From NCBI GenBank assembly GCA_045643825.1, contig JAZRFV010000032.1:1-28815 (forward strand): 28,815 bases of DNA, given 5' to 3'. Position numbers and translations under genes: made by a program. Of the stretch, positions 1 to 8,018 are shown piece by piece (position 1 is the stretch's first letter; each line of letters starts with the position of its first letter). The DNA is from Scatosoma sp045643825. GTDB taxonomy: Bacteria; Bacillota; Clostridia; Christensenellales; Borkfalkiaceae. The notes beneath the pieces are model-generated. The model saw only the letters and a list, made by a program, of their open reading frames with translations. It searched no databases and had not been told where the DNA came from.

Positions 1-22
1 CTTGTACTCGCAAGAAGACTAA
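1..22 (+). CDS. Possible 3' end of an upstream gene (partial)
   Basis: One frame is open from the window edge to a TAA at 20-22 and would end in LYSQED. The next gene's ribosome-binding site begins only a few bases later, which suits an operon. Six codons cannot identify a product, so this is only a possibility. Confidence 0.25.
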
Positions 23-37
23 CCATAGGAGACAACA

Positions 38-295
38 ATGTCCTCTAAAAAAAAGAAGGAAAAATTTGAAGACGACGGGCGTGTAATCGCCAATATGGAC
101 TTTGAGCATATCACGGGGTATAAATCCCGTAAGCACCGTGAAAATCGTCAAGCCATCAAGGAAGCTCGTTTGAGCCGTAAGGAACGGTTTGCCATTTACG
201 TGGGTGCGTTTAAACAGTATATGCCCATATTCGGTTTATTCTTCGCCTCGATTGTTTTCGTGATATTATTCCTGTATTTCTTCTGGGTAAAATAA
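38..295 (+). CDS. Small single-pass membrane protein, unknown function
   Basis: This 85-residue protein has a very basic, lysine/arginine-rich N-terminal half (KKKKEK near residue 4, several RK and RKE clusters at 30-50) and one hydrophobic helix at about residues 61-83 ending in WVK at the C-terminus. That layout suggests a tail-anchored protein with a cytoplasmic basic domain. The start is supported by AGGAG eight bases before the ATG, and two hairpin terminators follow the stop. I do not recognise the family. A role in binding RNA, DNA or acidic lipid through the basic part is conceivable but unsupported. Confidence 0.8.
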   Translation: MSSKKKKEKFEDDGRVIANMDFEHITGYKSRKHRENRQAIKEARLSRKERFAIYVGAFKQYMPIFGLFFASIVFVILFLYFFWVK

Positions 296-300
296 AAAAG

Positions 301-341
301 AAAGAGCTTTTATGCGTGGTTTGCGTGTGAAAGCTCTTTTT
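301..341 (+). terminator. Intrinsic terminator after the small membrane protein gene
   Basis: AAAGAGCTTT (301-310) pairs with AAAGCTCTTT (330-339) and runs into a T tract, six bases after the stop codon. Confidence 0.8.
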
Positions 342-370
342 ATATGGTAAAATGCCATAAAACGGCAAAA

Positions 371-400
371 AACGGCGCAAAAACGCGCCGTTTTTCTTTT
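371..400 (+). terminator. Second intrinsic terminator
   Basis: AACGGCGC (371-378) pairs with GCGCCGTT (385-392) around a 6-base loop, followed by TTTTTCTTTT. It backs up the terminator at 301-341. Confidence 0.8.
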
Positions 401-460
401 ATCGAGGAAATATCCGTTTGTAAATTAGGGCAAAAATAGGGCGAAATAGTGTGGTTTAAA

Positions 461-498
461 TGCAAAAAGAAAAGGCGGGGCTTGAAAGGCCCGCCTTT
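461..498 (-). terminator. Intrinsic terminator of the purine permease gene
   Basis: AAAGGCGGG (471-479) pairs with CCCGCCTTT (490-498). Read on the minus strand the stem is followed by TCTTTTT, 20 bases past the permease stop. Confidence 0.8.
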
Positions 499-517
499 TG
501 CATTTTGACTTTAAAAA

Positions 518-1978
518 TTAGAAGGAAACGGGTACGAAGAAATACACGATGAACAATGCCGCAATGATAAGCATTACTACATGCAAATCCCAAACGGGTT
601 TTACCTTATCTTCCTTTTTGCTGAATGTGTAGGAAATCAATTTTACAAGATAATCAAACACGCTGATCACTACGTAGGAAAGGATACCAAGGCCGATACC
701 CGTGGTGATGGAGTAGCCAAAGGGCATCATCGCAATCGTCAAGAAGGACGGCACGAAATCTCTTACTTCGTCTACCTTTACATCCTTCACGCCCTTGAGC
801 ATCAAGCAACCTACCCAAACCAACGCAGCGGATGCGGCGGAGCCAGGGATGGATGCAAATAAAGGCAAGAAGAAAATGGAAAGAAGGAAAAGGATAGAGG
901 TTGTGAGTGCCGTGAGGCCCGTTTTACCGCCTGCGGAGATACCTGCGCCCGATTCTACAAAGGTGGTTACGGTAGAGGTGCCAAGCATGGAGCCGCAAGC
1001 CGTCGCAACGGAGTCAGCAACCATAATTTTGTTATAGTTCAAGGGTAAGCCGTCTTCGGTCATAAGGCCAGCCGCGGAGCAACAGCCCACGCAGGTACCC
1101 ATTGTGTCGAACATGTCTACCATACAGAAGGTGATAATTACCATAATAAGGGACATTACGGGTACACCCGATTCAAATCGAAGCCCTTCGGTGAATGCGG
1201 CAAAGAAGGTGCCGCCACTTGCGGTGTCAAAGGAAAAGAAGCCTTGGAAATGTTCCCAGAATTTCCACGTTTCCCCCGACCATTCGGTAACGCCAACCGC
1301 AGGGATCATACCAAACAAGGTAGCGGCAAGGATACCGATGATTACCGCACCATTTACCTTGAAATGGGATAAAACGGCGATTACAAAGAAGCCTAACATG
1401 CAAACGTGTGCAGGGCCGAGTACGGACATATCCCAGGAGGAGAACTGTACCATGCCGATAACGGTGCCGTTTCCAGGGACAACGATGCCTGCTTTGGTAA
1501 GACCGATAATGGCGATAAACAAGCCGATGCCTACCGAGATGGCGCGTCTAACCGATTCGGGGATAGCGCGGTAGATAATTTCACGGATAGACATACCGTG
1601 GATTTTTAAGATGCTCAACGCAAGGAACAATACACCCGACAAAAATACGAGGAACATTGCATTGCCGAAGGAAAGGGAGAACCCGATAAGGCTACCGCCC
1701 AAAAGACCACATACCATGGAGTTTAAGCCAAGGCCAGGTGCCTGTGCCAAGGGAAGCTTTGCATAAATCGCCATAAGCAACGTACCCAAGAAACCGCCGA
1801 GGGCAGTTGCGATAAAGACGGAAGATCTTAAATGGCTGTATTCTTCAGTAAGCATTAAATCTGGGTTAAGCATCAAGATGTAGGCCATGGCAAGGAAGGT
1901 AACGATACCTGATAGGATCTCAGTTTTTACCGTCGTTTTTTGCTTGTCGAAGCCTACGAGCTTTGCAAGTTTACTCAT
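518..1978 (-). CDS. NCS2-superfamily purine permease, AzgA/PbuG type (guanine/hypoxanthine/adenine:H+ symporter)
   Basis: This is a 486-residue polytopic membrane protein with about 13-14 hydrophobic segments, the usual length for the AzgA/PbuG branch of nucleobase transporters. Visible hallmarks are the N-terminal block T..TEILSG..TFLAMAYI near residues 15-35, APGLGLNSM near 80, and the signature GTSTVTTFVESGAGISAGG in the C-terminal half, which lies in the substrate-binding helix region of the family. The family imports purine bases with protons; which purine cannot be decided from sequence. The start is set by AAAGGAG eleven bases upstream. It is monocistronic, with its own promoter and terminator. 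A second, UraA-type permease lies on the same strand beyond the aconitase X operon. Confidence 0.93.
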   Translation of the reverse strand: MSKLAKLVGFDKQKTTVKTEILSGIVTFLAMAYILMLNPDLMLTEEYSHLRSSVFIATALGGFLGTLLMAIYAKLPLAQAPGLGLNSMVCGLLGGSLIGFSLSFGNAMFLVFLSGVLFLALSILKIHGMSIREIIYRAIPESVRRAISVGIGLFIAIIGLTKAGIVVPGNGTVIGMVQFSSWDMSVLGPAHVCMLGFFVIAVLSHFKVNGAVIIGILAATLFGMIPAVGVTEWSGETWKFWEHFQGFFSFDTASGGTFFAAFTEGLRFESGVPVMSLIMVIITFCMVDMFDTMGTCVGCCSAAGLMTEDGLPLNYNKIMVADSVATACGSMLGTSTVTTFVESGAGISAGGKTGLTALTTSILFLLSIFFLPLFASIPGSAASAALVWVGCLMLKGVKDVKVDEVRDFVPSFLTIAMMPFGYSITTGIGLGILSYVVISVFDYLVKLISYTFSKKEDKVKPVWDLHVVMLIIAALFIVYFFVPVSF

Positions 1979-2010
1979 AAATAAAAGAACTCCTTTGTGA
2001 AATTATATAT

Positions 2011-2039
2011 ATTGTAGCATATAAACGAAAGGAAAGCAA
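2011..2039 (-). promoter_or_regulatory. Sigma-A promoter of the purine permease gene
   Basis: On the minus strand, -35 TTGCTT (2034-2039), a 17-base spacer, and -10 TACAAT (2011-2016). No purine riboswitch fold was recognised in the short leader. Confidence 0.75.
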
Positions 2040-2066
2040 TGGTTTTGCTGAAAAATTCTACCAAGT

Positions 2067-2106
2067 AAAAATAATACCGCGCCATAATAGACGCGGTATT
2101 ATTTTT
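2067..2106 (-). terminator. Terminator of the flavoprotein/aconitase X operon
   Basis: A perfect 15-bp inverted repeat, with arms 2067-2081 and 2092-2106 around a 10-base loop and A/T-rich outer ends, so it can act in either direction. It lies about 80 bases after the aconitase X small-subunit stop and upstream of the permease promoter. Confidence 0.75.
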
Positions 2107-2187
2107 GCTTCATCTCGTACATGGGTGGGTGGTTTTTAACTCAACGCATACATGCCCGCCTCATTTTTTGTGGCGAATGGGTAAAAA

Positions 2188-2631
2188 TTATTCTACCTCA
2201 ACCGTGCCGTCCGCTTTTACGGTGATTTTCATACCGTCTTTTACGTAGTTCAAGAAGTCGTCACCGAGGGAATCGATAACGGGCATCGTGATACCGTCTA
2301 CCCAAACGTCCGCAAGGACAGCACCTGCCGCAGCAAGCGAGTCGATGTGGTTTGCGAACAACATACAAGCGGGGTTTTTACCCATCGAGCAAGCGCAATA
2401 AAGCACAAGGCCGCCTGTTGTCGAGCCGATGGTTTGAGGGAGACAAAGCGCCTTACCAAGAAGGGGTTTGCCGTAAAGCTGCTGGTTGCTTTGGTCGCCG
2501 CACTTTACTTCCTTGTCGCCAAACTGCAACGCCATTTGGAAGGATGCCAACGTGTTAAAGCCTTCGGTGGTTACCACAGCCTCGGCGGTTACTTCGCCAG
2601 GGGTTACCACTCTACCTTTGAATTGTCTCAT
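2188..2631 (-). CDS. Aconitase X small subunit (swivel domain, DUF126)
   Basis: The 147-residue protein matches the swivel domain of aconitase X in length and layout: an N-terminal GRVVTPGEV strand, then LPQTIGSTTGGLVLYC around residues 65-80, where this family has its serine-containing substrate loop, and a C-terminal WVDGITMP...DGM domain. Aconitase X enzymes dehydrate small hydroxyacids. Characterised members include bacterial cis-3-hydroxy-L-proline dehydratase and archaeal phosphomevalonate dehydratase, in one- or two-chain forms. This is the two-chain form. Its ATG overlaps the large-subunit stop as ATGA, and AGGAGGT lies nine bases upstream inside the large-subunit gene, so coupled translation at 1:1 is likely. 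The substrate is not predictable from sequence alone. Confidence 0.88.
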   Translation of the reverse strand: MRQFKGRVVTPGEVTAEAVVTTEGFNTLASFQMALQFGDKEVKCGDQSNQQLYGKPLLGKALCLPQTIGSTTGGLVLYCACSMGKNPACMLFANHIDSLAAAGAVLADVWVDGITMPVIDSLGDDFLNYVKDGMKITVKADGTVEVE

Positions 2632-3905
2632 ACGTTTTTACCTCCTGTGATGGTGTTAAGGATTTCCGCATCCGTGTAATATCTCGCACTCGTATAGGTG
2701 CGGAGCTTGTTGGAAGAAGTGATAACGGGCATCTTCTTGCAAAGAGGGTTGTTCATATACATCAAGGGGCAAATGTAGGAGGTGATAACGCCCGTCGCCT
2801 TCAATCTTGCCGCATATTCGGTCTTGTTGAACGCTTCCAACACAGCAGGGGAAGCGGTGAACACGGTGTTCATCGTTACCTTTTTCTTGCCGTTTTGCTT
2901 CAACGCCGTTTCGATATTTACCGTCCAATCCTTCAATTGTTCAAGGGAAAGGTGGGGACAACCAACGAAGCAAAGCTTGGGTTTAGCGTTGGGGTTTTTC
3001 CAAATAACGGGGTAGTTCTTTTGCACTCTTTCAAGCTCGGCATCGTCAATGATGTATTCCTGTGCGCCTTCCACAATCAAGCTTTCGCCAAGCTCTACCG
3101 CTTCGGGGGTAAGGTTTTCGATATGGTACAAGCCAACCGCACCGTTGGATGCCGTCGCCGCACCGAAATCCTTGAGGTATGCACAAGCGGAATCGTTCAG
3201 CTCATTGCCGATCCACTTATCAAGCCCAACGACGTAGGGTACGTCTTCCATAACCTTCATACCGATTGCGGAGCCGAGAAGTTGAGCCTCGGGTTTCTTC
3301 GTGGTTTGAACCTTTACCACCCAAGTCGCCTTTCTGCCTTCGTCGGTGAGGAGACCAAAGTAGGGCACGTAGCCAACGATAGAACCCATGATATCGATAA
3401 TACCAGAGTTACGGTTACATCTTGCGCCGAGGACGGAGTTTGCATAAACAACCGCACTCGATTCTGCCCAAGAAAGTACCTCGCCCTTTTGGGGTTTGTT
3501 GCCTACCTCGTCCATATAGCAGGTGCAGGTGAAGGCGTTTTTGTCCATAAGCCCGAGTTTTTCGAGTTGTTCTTCATAGAAGCCCTGCTTGGTGTACATA
3601 AACTTATTGAAAACGAGGTTTTGCAAGAAGTTTGCAGGCACGTTTTTGTCCAAGGGACGGGGATCCACCGAGAATTTTTGTCCAGAGCATACGTCAGCGT
3701 CAAGAAGCTGTTGCATCAAATCGTACACGGGGGACATTACCTTCAAACCGAAGGAGGTTACGAGGTGGTTATACTTCGAGGTGATGGGTACGAGCTTTTC
3801 CGCCTCGAATGCATCGCCGTACATCACCAGCGTTTTCATTACTTTTGCAAGCGTTTCACCCTTTTCACCGTTCAAAATCGCTTGCTGTTCAGCCGTCAAA
3901 ATCAT
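2628..3905 (-). CDS. Aconitase X large (catalytic) subunit, DUF521
   Basis: The 425-residue protein has the family landmarks in order: N-terminal LTAEQQAILNGEKG, GARCNRNSG at 160-168 and PYFGLLTDEGR at 181-191 in the substrate region, GCPHLSLEQL at 315-324, YICP with Cys379 near the C-terminus, and TSSNK at 396-400. In aconitase X the Fe-S cluster is held by cysteines in comparable places, so Cys163, Cys315 or Cys316-region and Cys379 are the likely ligands (inference from family layout). AAGGAG lies eight bases before the ATG. The gene follows the flavoprotein by 28 bases and overlaps the small subunit by four, giving a three-gene operon. The reaction is expected to be loss of water from a hydroxyacid or hydroxy-imino acid. 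Confidence 0.9.
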   Translation of the reverse strand: MILTAEQQAILNGEKGETLAKVMKTLVMYGDAFEAEKLVPITSKYNHLVTSFGLKVMSPVYDLMQQLLDADVCSGQKFSVDPRPLDKNVPANFLQNLVFNKFMYTKQGFYEEQLEKLGLMDKNAFTCTCYMDEVGNKPQKGEVLSWAESSAVVYANSVLGARCNRNSGIIDIMGSIVGYVPYFGLLTDEGRKATWVVKVQTTKKPEAQLLGSAIGMKVMEDVPYVVGLDKWIGNELNDSACAYLKDFGAATASNGAVGLYHIENLTPEAVELGESLIVEGAQEYIIDDAELERVQKNYPVIWKNPNAKPKLCFVGCPHLSLEQLKDWTVNIETALKQNGKKKVTMNTVFTASPAVLEAFNKTEYAARLKATGVITSYICPLMYMNNPLCKKMPVITSSNKLRTYTSARYYTDAEILNTITGGKNV

Positions 3906-3933
3906 ATACTTTTCTCCTTATCCTATTTTATCG

Positions 3934-6003
3934 TTAAAGGTACATTGCAACCTTCCATGCGCCCCAAATAACGGTACGAAGGTTACCCACTTTTTCAGCA
4001 TCGCCGATGACGTGGATACGTTTACCCTTGGAAACGACGGGGGCAGGTCTGTAACCAACGGAAAGAATAACGGAATCGGCATTCACGTCAAAGAGCTTGC
4101 CTTCCTTGTCTTTCAGGGTAACCTTGCCATCGCCGATTTCGGAAAGGGCGGTTTCTAAATACACAGGTACCTGGTTGGTTTTGAAAAAATCACGAAGGTA
4201 GCTGGTGTTCGCAAGGCAAACGCCCTTGGTCGTGATCAGGTCGTCCTGCATTTCCACAATCACGGGCTTTTTACCGTTCAAGTAGAGGTCGTATGCAATT
4301 TCGCAACCGGTCAAGCCACCGCCGATAACGACAACGTTTTCGCCAACGGTTTTGTTGCCAAGGAGGTAATCCACCGCCTCAATTGCGGTGTCAGCACCCT
4401 TCACAGGGATCTTTCTTGCAACGGCACCCGTTGCAACGATGATTTTATCCGCATCCAAACCTTTCACGTCGGTGATTTCGGTGTTCATTTGTACGTCGAT
4501 GGGGTATTTTGCGATTTCACGAATATACCAAGCAATCAATGCACGATCCTTTTCCTTGAAGGAAGGCGCCGCAGCCGCGATGAATACACCGCCGAGCTTG
4601 TCACTCTTTTCATAGAGGGTTACCTTATGCCCACGCTTTGCACAAACGATTGCCGCTTCCATACCGCCGATACCACCGCCGATGATGGCAATTTTCTTTT
4701 GTTTTTTCGCAGGCTCAAGGTGGAATTTATTCGATTGCATCGTTTCAGGGTTCAACGCACAACGAGCAAGCCCCATCGTGTCGCTCAAATCCTGCGTGTT
4801 TGCGTGGCCTTTCGCGGACGAGAAGTTGAAGCAACCGCTGTGACAGCAAATACAAGGCTTAATGTCTTCCACTCTGTCTTCGATAAGCTTCGTAATCCAT
4901 TCGGGATCAACGAGGAATTGACGTGCAACGCCAACGCCGTCGATTAAGCCGTCAGCAACCGCTTTTGCACCAACCTCGGCATCCATTCTACCTGCACAAA
5001 CGACGGGGATATCCACAAATTTCTTGATGTGGGCTACGTCCGAAAGGTTGCAGTTTTCAGGCATGTACATAGGGGGGTGTGCCCAGTACCAGGAATCGGA
5101 GGTACCGTTGTCGGCGTTGAGCATGTCGTAGCCAGCGTCTTGTAAATATTTCGCCGCGCGTTCCGATTCTTCCATGTTACGGCCAACTTCGACGTAATCT
5201 TCCCCAGGCATTGCGCCTTCGCAGAAGCCCTTCATCTTGGACTCTACCGAGTAGCGGAGGGATACGGGGTAATCGTCACCGCAGGCACCCTTGATGGCTT
5301 TTACAACCTCGGTTGCGAAGCGGTAACGGTTTTCAAAGCTACCGCCGTATTCGTCCGTACGTTTGTTGAAGAATTCGATGGCGAATTGGTCCAAAAGATA
5401 GCCTTCGTGTACGGCGTGTACTTCTACACCGTCAACGCCTGCTTCCTTACAAAGCTTTGCGGTTTTCGCGAACGCTTCGATAATCTCGTGGATTTGTTTT
5501 ACCGTCATTTCAGGGCATTCGATATCGTGTGCCCAACGGGATTTTTGAGGGGAGGGGGATGCCAACTCGTGCGAGGTGTCAATGATAGGTTTCAAGATCG
5601 CACGCGTGAATTTATTTTTATGTAAAGGCGCAATCAAATCGGTGATTGCCCAAGAACGCCCCATACCTGCGGTCAACTGAATGAACAGTTTTGCGCCCGT
5701 TTTATGGATTTCATCCATAAATACCTTGAGGTCCTTGAACATTTTTTTGTTTTGCCAAAGCCATTTGCCCCAGAAGGTGTCACGCAAGGGTGCGATACCA
5801 GGGATGATAAGGCCTACGTTGTTTTTCGCTCTTTCAAGGAAAAGCTTTGCCGCTTCCTTGTCAAAATGGCAACCGCCAAGCTCGAACCAACCGAACAGCG
5901 ACGTACCACCCATGGGGCACATTACGATACGGTTTTTGATTTCTACGTTGCCGACTTTCCAAGGCGTAAATAACGCCTCATACTTCTTGTCTGTCTGGTT
6001 CAT
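3934..6003 (-). CDS. Old-yellow-enzyme family FMN/Fe-S/FAD oxidoreductase (2,4-dienoyl-CoA reductase/BaiCD/TMADH-like)
   Basis: This 689-residue protein has the full three-part layout of the FadH/enoate reductase/trimethylamine dehydrogenase group. Residues 1-370 are an FMN TIM barrel with the OYE active-site segment HAVHEGYLLDQF (His196, His199) and DEYGGSFENR. A [4Fe-4S] motif follows: Cys384-x2-Cys387-x3-Cys391, with Cys415 in RCALNP. The C-terminal half carries two dinucleotide folds, GGGIGG at 442-447 and GGGLTG at 561-566. Family members reduce activated C=C bonds or oxidatively demethylate amines, passing electrons between NAD(P)H, FAD, 4Fe-4S and FMN. It is first gene of the operon with aconitase X, so a dehydration product could be its substrate (inference). 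The ribosome-binding site (GGGACGG) is weak. Confidence 0.92.
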   Translation of the reverse strand: MNQTDKKYEALFTPWKVGNVEIKNRIVMCPMGGTSLFGWFELGGCHFDKEAAKLFLERAKNNVGLIIPGIAPLRDTFWGKWLWQNKKMFKDLKVFMDEIHKTGAKLFIQLTAGMGRSWAITDLIAPLHKNKFTRAILKPIIDTSHELASPSPQKSRWAHDIECPEMTVKQIHEIIEAFAKTAKLCKEAGVDGVEVHAVHEGYLLDQFAIEFFNKRTDEYGGSFENRYRFATEVVKAIKGACGDDYPVSLRYSVESKMKGFCEGAMPGEDYVEVGRNMEESERAAKYLQDAGYDMLNADNGTSDSWYWAHPPMYMPENCNLSDVAHIKKFVDIPVVCAGRMDAEVGAKAVADGLIDGVGVARQFLVDPEWITKLIEDRVEDIKPCICCHSGCFNFSSAKGHANTQDLSDTMGLARCALNPETMQSNKFHLEPAKKQKKIAIIGGGIGGMEAAIVCAKRGHKVTLYEKSDKLGGVFIAAAAPSFKEKDRALIAWYIREIAKYPIDVQMNTEITDVKGLDADKIIVATGAVARKIPVKGADTAIEAVDYLLGNKTVGENVVVIGGGLTGCEIAYDLYLNGKKPVIVEMQDDLITTKGVCLANTSYLRDFFKTNQVPVYLETALSEIGDGKVTLKDKEGKLFDVNADSVILSVGYRPAPVVSKGKRIHVIGDAEKVGNLRTVIWGAWKVAMYL

Positions 6004-6063
6004 AAATAAATCCGTCCCTTTTTTATTTAAAGTATAAAAAGCTGTGAAAAGCTTATCTATACT

Positions 6064-6092
6064 ATTTTACCATACATTTGCTCAAAAATCAA
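6064..6092 (-). promoter_or_regulatory. Sigma-A promoter of the flavoprotein/aconitase X operon
   Basis: On the minus strand, -35 TTGATT (6087-6092), a 17-base spacer, and -10 TAAAAT (6064-6069). The leader to the ATG is about 55 bases. Confidence 0.7.
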
Positions 6093-6164
6093 TATGCAAA
6101 GCGAAAAAAGATACAATCTTTTTTTGCGTGCAGGTTTGCGAAGGTGTAAAGGTGTATTGTGTGC

Positions 6165-6198
6165 ATGTAAAAAACACGCCCCGAATGAGGCGTGTTTT
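6165..6198 (-). terminator. Intrinsic terminator of the uracil permease gene
   Basis: AAAACACGCC (6171-6180) pairs with GGCGTGTTTT (6189-6198). On the minus strand the stem runs into TTTTTTAC. Confidence 0.75.
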
Positions 6199-6231
6199 CC
6201 GTTTCAACGCGTACATGGGTACGCGAAATGC

Positions 6232-7656
6232 TTATTTTTCCGTGGAAATATCTTCCATTTCTTCGTTGTCCTCGAAGGGGATTTCTACCTTTTTAAACTT
6301 GTGCAAAAGGATGTTTACGAGGATGCCGAGGATGAGCGCACAAGCGATTGCCGTGATAACGACTTTACCGATTGCAAGCGACATACCGCCGATACCCGTA
6401 ATCAAGATAACCGATACGGTGAAGAGGTTTGCGTGGTCTTCAAGGTCTACCTTTTGGATCATCTTCAAGCCCGACACAGCAATGAAGCCGTAGAGGGTGA
6501 TACAAACGCCGCCCATTACACAACCAGGGATAGAATCGAGGAAGGCAACGAAGGGGGAGAAGAAGGAAACCAAAATCGCCAAGATAGCGGTTGCGGTGAT
6601 GGTGATAACGGATGCATTACGGGTGATTGCTACACAGCCAACCGATTCACCATAGGTGGTGTTGGGGCAACCGCCGAAGAATGCACCTGCAACAGAGCCT
6701 ACGCCGTCGCCGAGAAGGGTACGGTGCAAACCAGGATCTTTAAGAAGGTCTTCTTCGATGATACTGGAAAGGTTTTTGTGGTCAGCAATGTGTTCAGCGA
6801 ATACAACGAACGCTACGGGAACGTATGCCACGAATACGGTTGCGAAATAGCTGCCGTCAAGCTCCTTAAAGCCCTTGAACGCTTCTACAAAAGCAAAATC
6901 GGGAAGGGCTATAAAGGTACTAAACTTCACGCCTTCAGCGGTCAACGCTTTGAAGGGAGCGAAGTCGATAACCTTCATTGCATCTACCTTTGCGATATAA
7001 CCGATTACGGTGAAGAGGAGGGCTACAACGTAACCTGCCAACACGCCGATGATGAAGGGGATAAGCTTGGTCATTTTCTTGCCGTAGGTGGAGCAAAGCA
7101 CAACCACGGTAAGGGTTACCAACGCACAAATCATAGAAAGCCAAATGTTGGTACTCATAATGAATGCGCCGTCGCTGTTTTGAGGGCCGTAAGAGAATAC
7201 GTCTTTTACAGCTGCACCAGCCAAGGAAAGACCGATAAGGGCAACCGTGGGGCCGATAACAACAGCGGGCATCAATTTATTGATCCAGTTAACGCCTGCG
7301 TATTTAACAATGACAGCGATTACCACGTAAACGAGACCAGCGAAGATTGCGCCGAGCAAAAGACCAAGGTAGCCAAGCGCCATGGACGAAGCACCTGCGA
7401 AAGCGGCGCACATCGAACCGATAAAGGCGAAGGACGAGCCAAGGAATACGGGGCTGCGGAATCTGGTGAACAACTGATACACGATGGTACCAACGCCTGC
7501 GCCGAACAAGGCAGCGGAAGCGGACATCCCGTTTCCTACGATGGCAGGAACGGCGATGGTTGCGGCAATAATTGCCAAAAGCTGCTGGATAGCAAACACG
7601 ATTAGCTTGCTAAACTGCGGTTTGTCTTTGATGTCATAGACAAGGTTTTTAGACAT
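6232..7656 (-). CDS. NCS2-family uracil/xanthine permease, UraA type
   Basis: The protein is 474 residues from the chosen ATG and has about 14 hydrophobic segments. UraA-type signatures are clear: SPVFLGSSFAFIGSM near residue 75-90, and GCPNTTYGESVGCVAITRNAS in the middle, the conserved substrate-helix loop of uracil permeases. Family members import uracil (some xanthine) with protons. The frame is open further upstream to 7716, but AGGAGG ends seven bases before the ATG at 7656 and the upstream part overlaps the leader, so the shorter start is preferred. It has its own promoter and terminator. The final residues are acidic and charged (PFEDNEEMEDISTEK). Confidence 0.92.
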   Translation of the reverse strand: MSKNLVYDIKDKPQFSKLIVFAIQQLLAIIAATIAVPAIVGNGMSASAALFGAGVGTIVYQLFTRFRSPVFLGSSFAFIGSMCAAFAGASSMALGYLGLLLGAIFAGLVYVVIAVIVKYAGVNWINKLMPAVVIGPTVALIGLSLAGAAVKDVFSYGPQNSDGAFIMSTNIWLSMICALVTLTVVVLCSTYGKKMTKLIPFIIGVLAGYVVALLFTVIGYIAKVDAMKVIDFAPFKALTAEGVKFSTFIALPDFAFVEAFKGFKELDGSYFATVFVAYVPVAFVVFAEHIADHKNLSSIIEEDLLKDPGLHRTLLGDGVGSVAGAFFGGCPNTTYGESVGCVAITRNASVITITATAILAILVSFFSPFVAFLDSIPGCVMGGVCITLYGFIAVSGLKMIQKVDLEDHANLFTVSVILITGIGGMSLAIGKVVITAIACALILGILVNILLHKFKKVEIPFEDNEEMEDISTEK

Positions 7657-7675
7657 AGATTTCCTCCTGTGTTTT

Positions 7676-7692
7676 AATCGCTCTTGGCGATT
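7676..7692 (-). promoter_or_regulatory. Short hairpin in the uracil permease leader
   Basis: AATCGC (7676-7681) and GCGATT (7687-7692) form a 6-bp stem between promoter and ribosome-binding site. There is no U tract, so it is not a terminator. It may affect mRNA stability or be incidental. Confidence 0.35.
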
Positions 7693-7706
7693 TAAATATT
7701 TCGAGT

Positions 7707-7735
7707 ATTGTAACATATCATTTTGTGAAAGTCAA
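7707..7735 (-). promoter_or_regulatory. Sigma-A promoter of the uracil permease gene
   Basis: On the minus strand, -35 TTGACT (7730-7735), a 17-base spacer, and -10 TACAAT (7707-7712). The -10 hexamer is the same as that of the other NCS2 permease gene. Confidence 0.8.
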
Positions 7736-7750
7736 TAGAGCGAAGGAAAA

Positions 7751-7779
7751 TTGTGTAAAAATTTTATTTTCTTAATAAT
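7751..7779 (+). promoter_or_regulatory. Probable promoter of the 40-residue membrane peptide gene
   Basis: -35 TTGTGT (7751-7756), a 17-base spacer, and -10 AATAAT (7774-7779), lying back to back with the uracil permease promoter. The match is moderate. Confidence 0.45.
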
Positions 7780-7812
7780 GTAATAATATCGCGAGGGGAG
7801 GGCTATCCTTTA

Positions 7813-7836
7813 ATGCGGAATACGTTGTGGGGATGA
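7813..7836 (+). CDS. Seven-codon upstream reading frame (possible leader peptide)
   Basis: ATG at 7813 follows a purine-rich GAGGGGAGGG ribosome-binding site and reads M-R-N-T-L-W-G before TGA at 7834-7836. The stop overlaps the ATG of the next ORF as ATGA, the usual arrangement for translational coupling. The next ORF has only a poor site of its own. Conservation would be needed to call it real. Confidence 0.4.
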   Translation: MRNTLWG

Positions 7837-7955
7837 TTATCGGGAAACTGATAGCAGGTTTCGGAGCATTGTTTGTCGCGGCGTTGTTGTATAAGTTTTT
7901 GCTTGCAAAGAAGCAAAAGGGCGATGCATCAACGCAGGTGGAAGCGGAAGACTAA
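7833..7955 (+). CDS. 40-residue single-pass membrane peptide
   Basis: Starting at the ATG at 7833, the product is 40 residues: a hydrophobic helix at about 3-24 (IIGKLIAGFGALFVAALLYK), a KKQK stop-transfer cluster, and a short acidic tail ending VEAED. No earlier in-frame ATG exists; the frame opens at 7779 just after a TAA, with only a GTG at 7827. The nearest good ribosome-binding site serves the overlapping seven-codon frame, so coupled translation is likely. A promoter precedes and a 12-bp-stem terminator follows 16 bases after the stop, which together support a real transcript. The family is unknown. Confidence 0.6.
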   Translation: MIIGKLIAGFGALFVAALLYKFLLAKKQKGDASTQVEAED

Positions 7956-7971
7956 AAATGGTAAAAAGAAA

Positions 7972-8018
7972 GGCGTGTGCTTGTTTTACATGCAAGCACA
8001 CGCCGATTTTTGATTTGT
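7972..8018 (+). terminator. Strong intrinsic terminator of the small membrane peptide gene
   Basis: GGCGTGTGCTTG (7972-7983) pairs perfectly with CAAGCACACGCC (7993-8004), followed by GATTTTTGATTT. Confidence 0.8.

Noticed and set aside
1979..2066. Possible purine riboswitch upstream of the purine permease gene
   Set aside because: The leader after the mapped promoter is only about 25-30 bases, too short for a purine aptamer.
2895..3971. Open frame of 358 codons on the plus strand
   Set aside because: It is antisense to the aconitase X large subunit, with no family motif or ribosome-binding site.
2111..6221. The 11-mer CGTACATGGGT near both 2116 and 6210, after the terminators of two minus-strand units
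   Set aside because: Only two copies with unlike surroundings; chance cannot be excluded and no structure links them.
6094..7605. Open frame of 503 codons on the plus strand
   Set aside because: It lies antisense to the clearly recognisable uracil permease, has no ribosome-binding site, and its composition (rich in Cys, His, Asn, Glu and Gly, with no hydrophobic helices) is that of a mirrored reading frame.
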